10,104 nucleotides of DNA from Acanthamoeba lenticulata (Eukaryota > Discosea > Longamoebia > Acanthamoebidae), in contig NAVB01001810.1 of assembly GCA_002179805.1 (NCBI GenBank), forward strand, positions 1 through 10,104. Direction: 5' to 3'. Numbering within the stretch: position 1 is the stretch's first letter; the number at the start of each line of letters is the position of its first letter. Below are positions 8,484 through 10,104 of this stretch, one piece after another. The notes under the pieces were generated by a model. The model was not told the origin of the DNA, made no database searches, and saw only the letters and a program-made list of their open reading frames with translations. The position numbers and the translations under genes were made by a program.

Positions 8484-8647
8484 CCTCCCTCTCCCCTGCT
8501 GCTCCATTCTCGCCCCCTTGACCTCCATCAGAGGTGTACATATTTGTGCGGACAGTCGAATACGCTCCGTTACACTCTTTTTGTCCTCTTTTTGTTGCGG
8601 AGCTCAAAATTGAAAATTTGATTTGGCAACCCTGGGCCAGTTCTTAA
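8484..8647. other. Convergent 3' intergenic region between the RFX and LysM genes
   Basis: Only 164 bp separate the TGA of the plus-strand RFX gene from the TAA of the minus-strand LysM gene. Both 3' UTRs and both polyadenylation signals must fit here or overlap as antisense RNA. The segment is AT-richer than the flanking exons, especially 8570-8650, which includes AATTGAAAATTTGATTT and TTAATTAA. I see no exact AATAAA on either strand. Confidence 0.5.
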
Positions 8648-10104
8648 TTAACACACACACCCTTGGCCCAAACCGGTGTGACGGGGGGGGGGAGAGGAGG
8701 GGGGACTCAGCGTCTCCTCGTGTGACGTCCCGTGATGACTGTCGTAGTCTGTCATTGGTGTGGGCCGCGTGTGAGGCGTAGCACTCGGGAACGGATTGGG
8801 GGCACGGATCATTCGACTGAAGGAGGAAGGGGGGGGCACCTTGCGAGGTAGAGGTGCGTTCTGCTCCCACTGCAAATCAGCCTGGTAGGCGGCCACGGCC
8901 CTAGCGAGGTCGAGGTCGTGCTCATCCAGATAAAACTGCGCCTCCTCGGTCGCACACCCGGTCATCGAGCGGAAACGCGCCAAGGCTGGACTCCACCACA
9001 CCCCGAGCCCGAGACAGACGGACCGCAGACAGACAGACAGAAAGAAAGAAAGAAAGAAAGACGGACACAAGCGGAGAAGGAGGAGGAGCATGAGCGGGCG
9101 TGCGAGCCGTTGAGAAGGGAAGCGGCGCGAGCACACAAGAAAGACACGAATCGTTCTACATCGAAAGAGAAACAGGTATACCGATGCTCTTCTTGCCATC
9201 GCGGGGCGGAACTGCGGTCGCGAGCTCTTCAGGTGCGGGCTGCCGGGCCGGGTTGGGGATGAAGAGGTACTTGTGTCCGAATATCGACTGCGAGGTGAGG
9301 TTGTTGGCCTGCTTGATGTCGTCCACCTTCACGCCATAGCGCAGAGACACGCCTGCCAGCGTGTCGGTCTTGCTAACCGGGTGGCGCACCATCACCACCC
9401 CGCCCTGGATAGCGCGCGCACACGAAACGAAACAAAACGCGTGTGGATCAAAAATCGGTTACGAATGCTGCTGCTGCTGCTGCTGCTGCTCCGACTACAA
9501 CAACAACAACTAGAATTGCAAGTGATGAAAAGCACTGGAGCAAAAAAAAAAAAAAAAAAGAAGAAGAGAAAGAGCACCTCAGCGGGCACGCCGCCTTCCA
9601 GAGATGGAGCAGCAACACCACCAGCAGCAAGTTGCATCCGGCCGAGGGCCATACGCAGGCGCTCCTCCTCGTCGGACAGACCGGACTGCGCCGATCCCTT
9701 GTCATCGTGGTTGGTGCCATCGCCAGTCGGGCCTCGAGTGAGGTTGCCGCTGGCCGTGGGGGTCAGGCCCTCCCTCAGCCGAGCCGACGGCCCAAACTGC
9801 CGCAGGATAGCTGCGCGGTTGATAGAAATGATTGTTTTTGTTTTTGTTTTTTTTGTATTGTAAGCGGTGAGAGATCCCCATCCCCCGGGCAGAGCAAGAG
9901 TGGCCGCGTCCGTACCAGCAGTGGTGCGGTCCACGACGTGGCGTTGCTGTCGGCAGCCGGGAGAGTCGGCGCTCGGGGATTTGCAGCACGACCAACGGAG
10001 CAACGTGGCGGCCGGCATCATGATGGGACTCGCCGTATCGGGCGTGAAATAGTGGCCTGGGTGGTACCGGCACGCCCCGTCCACGTTCTCTTGGGCCTGC
10101 CCTC
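8648..10104 (-). CDS. CHORD-like Cys/His motif + LysM + UBA-like domain protein (5' end off the right edge)
   Basis: Inferred exons (high to low): 10104-9916, 9810-9578, 9404-9182 and 8985-8648 (TAA 8650-8648); phases close and give 326 visible residues. The frame is open to the right edge, so the start codon lies outside. Exon 1 has C-x3-HPG then RWSCC, PGC and a further His, a spacing like one half of a zinc-binding CHORD module or a related small Cys/His motif. Exon 2 is a Ser/Gly/Pro linker with an acidic-basic stretch, GLSDEEERLRMALGRMQL. Exon 3 holds a LysM domain (about residues 147-191): RHPVSKTDTLAGVSLRYGV, IKQANNL and IFGHKYLFIP, closest in style to the intracellular LysM proteins of animals and protists. 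Exon 4 has a UBA-like helix bundle: RFRSMTGCATEEAQFYLDEH, then LDLARAVAAYQ. The tail is Pro/Ser-rich. No signal peptide or membrane span is visible. Glycan binding and ubiquitin binding are family-based possibilities only. Confidence 0.8.
9027..9060. repeat. (AGAC)n and (AAAG)5 tetranucleotide repeats in the LysM-gene intron 8986-9181
   Basis: AGAC units at about 9027-9040 run directly into five AAAG units at 9041-9060. On the coding strand this is a CTTT/GTCT pyrimidine-rich block in the middle of the intron that separates the LysM exon from the UBA-like exon. Confidence 0.9.
9466..9490. repeat. (TGC)8 trinucleotide repeat in the LysM-gene intron 9405-9577
   Basis: Eight TGC units, read as GCA on the coding strand, followed by CAACAACAAC. 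It is the second CAG/CTG-type intronic repeat in the window, in a different gene from the AGC repeat at 2495. Confidence 0.9.
9542..9559. repeat. A18 homopolymer (T18 on the coding strand) near the 5' splice site of the LysM-gene intron
   Basis: Eighteen A residues on the plus strand. On the coding strand this is an 18-nt U tract beginning 18 nt inside the intron, after donor GAG|GTGCTC at 9577, with TTTCTCTTCTT between them. It is one of the clearest examples of pyrimidine tracts placed directly after donors in this window. Confidence 0.9.

Noticed and set aside
5875..8632. X-box half-sites (GTTGCC near 5880, GGCAAC near 8625) as RFX autoregulatory elements
   Set aside because: Each is an isolated 6-mer without the inverted partner within 0-3 nt that an X-box needs; such half-sites occur by chance.

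Overview
The window comes from a GC-rich, intron-dense eukaryotic nuclear genome. Every gene is split by GT-AG introns of about 75-280 nt that are full of simple repeats. Protein exons are recognisable only as islands joined by phase-consistent splice sites, and no bacterial-type gene organisation is present. A unicellular amoebozoan such as Acanthamoeba fits best: it has high GC, many short introns and an RFX-type transcription factor, a family essentially confined to opisthokonts and Amoebozoa. This assignment is inference from gene content, not from a match.

Layout. (1) 1-3302, minus strand: the N-terminal ~550 residues of a GPATCH1/TOUGH-type G-patch splicing factor in 11 exons, running off the left edge. 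(2) 3303-3446: a 144-bp head-to-head intergenic region, probably a bidirectional promoter. (3) 3447-5830, plus strand: a seven-exon ankyrin-repeat protein with a basic, nuclear-localisation-like tail. (4) 5831-6279: a spacer and probable promoter/5' leader with no recognisable gene. (5) 6280-8483, plus strand: a three-exon RFX-domain DNA-binding protein of 601 residues. Its N-terminal winged helix is followed by a very long His/Gln/Ser/Ala/Pro low-complexity tail. (6) 8484-8647: a short convergent 3' intergenic region. (7) 8648-10104, minus strand: the C-terminal ~326 residues of a protein combining a CHORD-like Cys/His motif, an intracellular-type LysM domain and a UBA-like helix bundle, running off the right edge.

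The genes do not form an operon or one pathway. Two are nuclear gene-expression factors (splicing, transcription) and one is probably nuclear. The least ordinary items are the Cys/His-LysM-UBA architecture, the stripped-down RFX protein, the doubtful donors in the splicing-factor gene, and a repeated intron design with a pyrimidine tract directly after the 5' splice site and, in several introns, a G-rich tract just before the 3' splice site. Exon coordinates were derived by hand from splice motifs, phase and family conservation; no transcript data were available.
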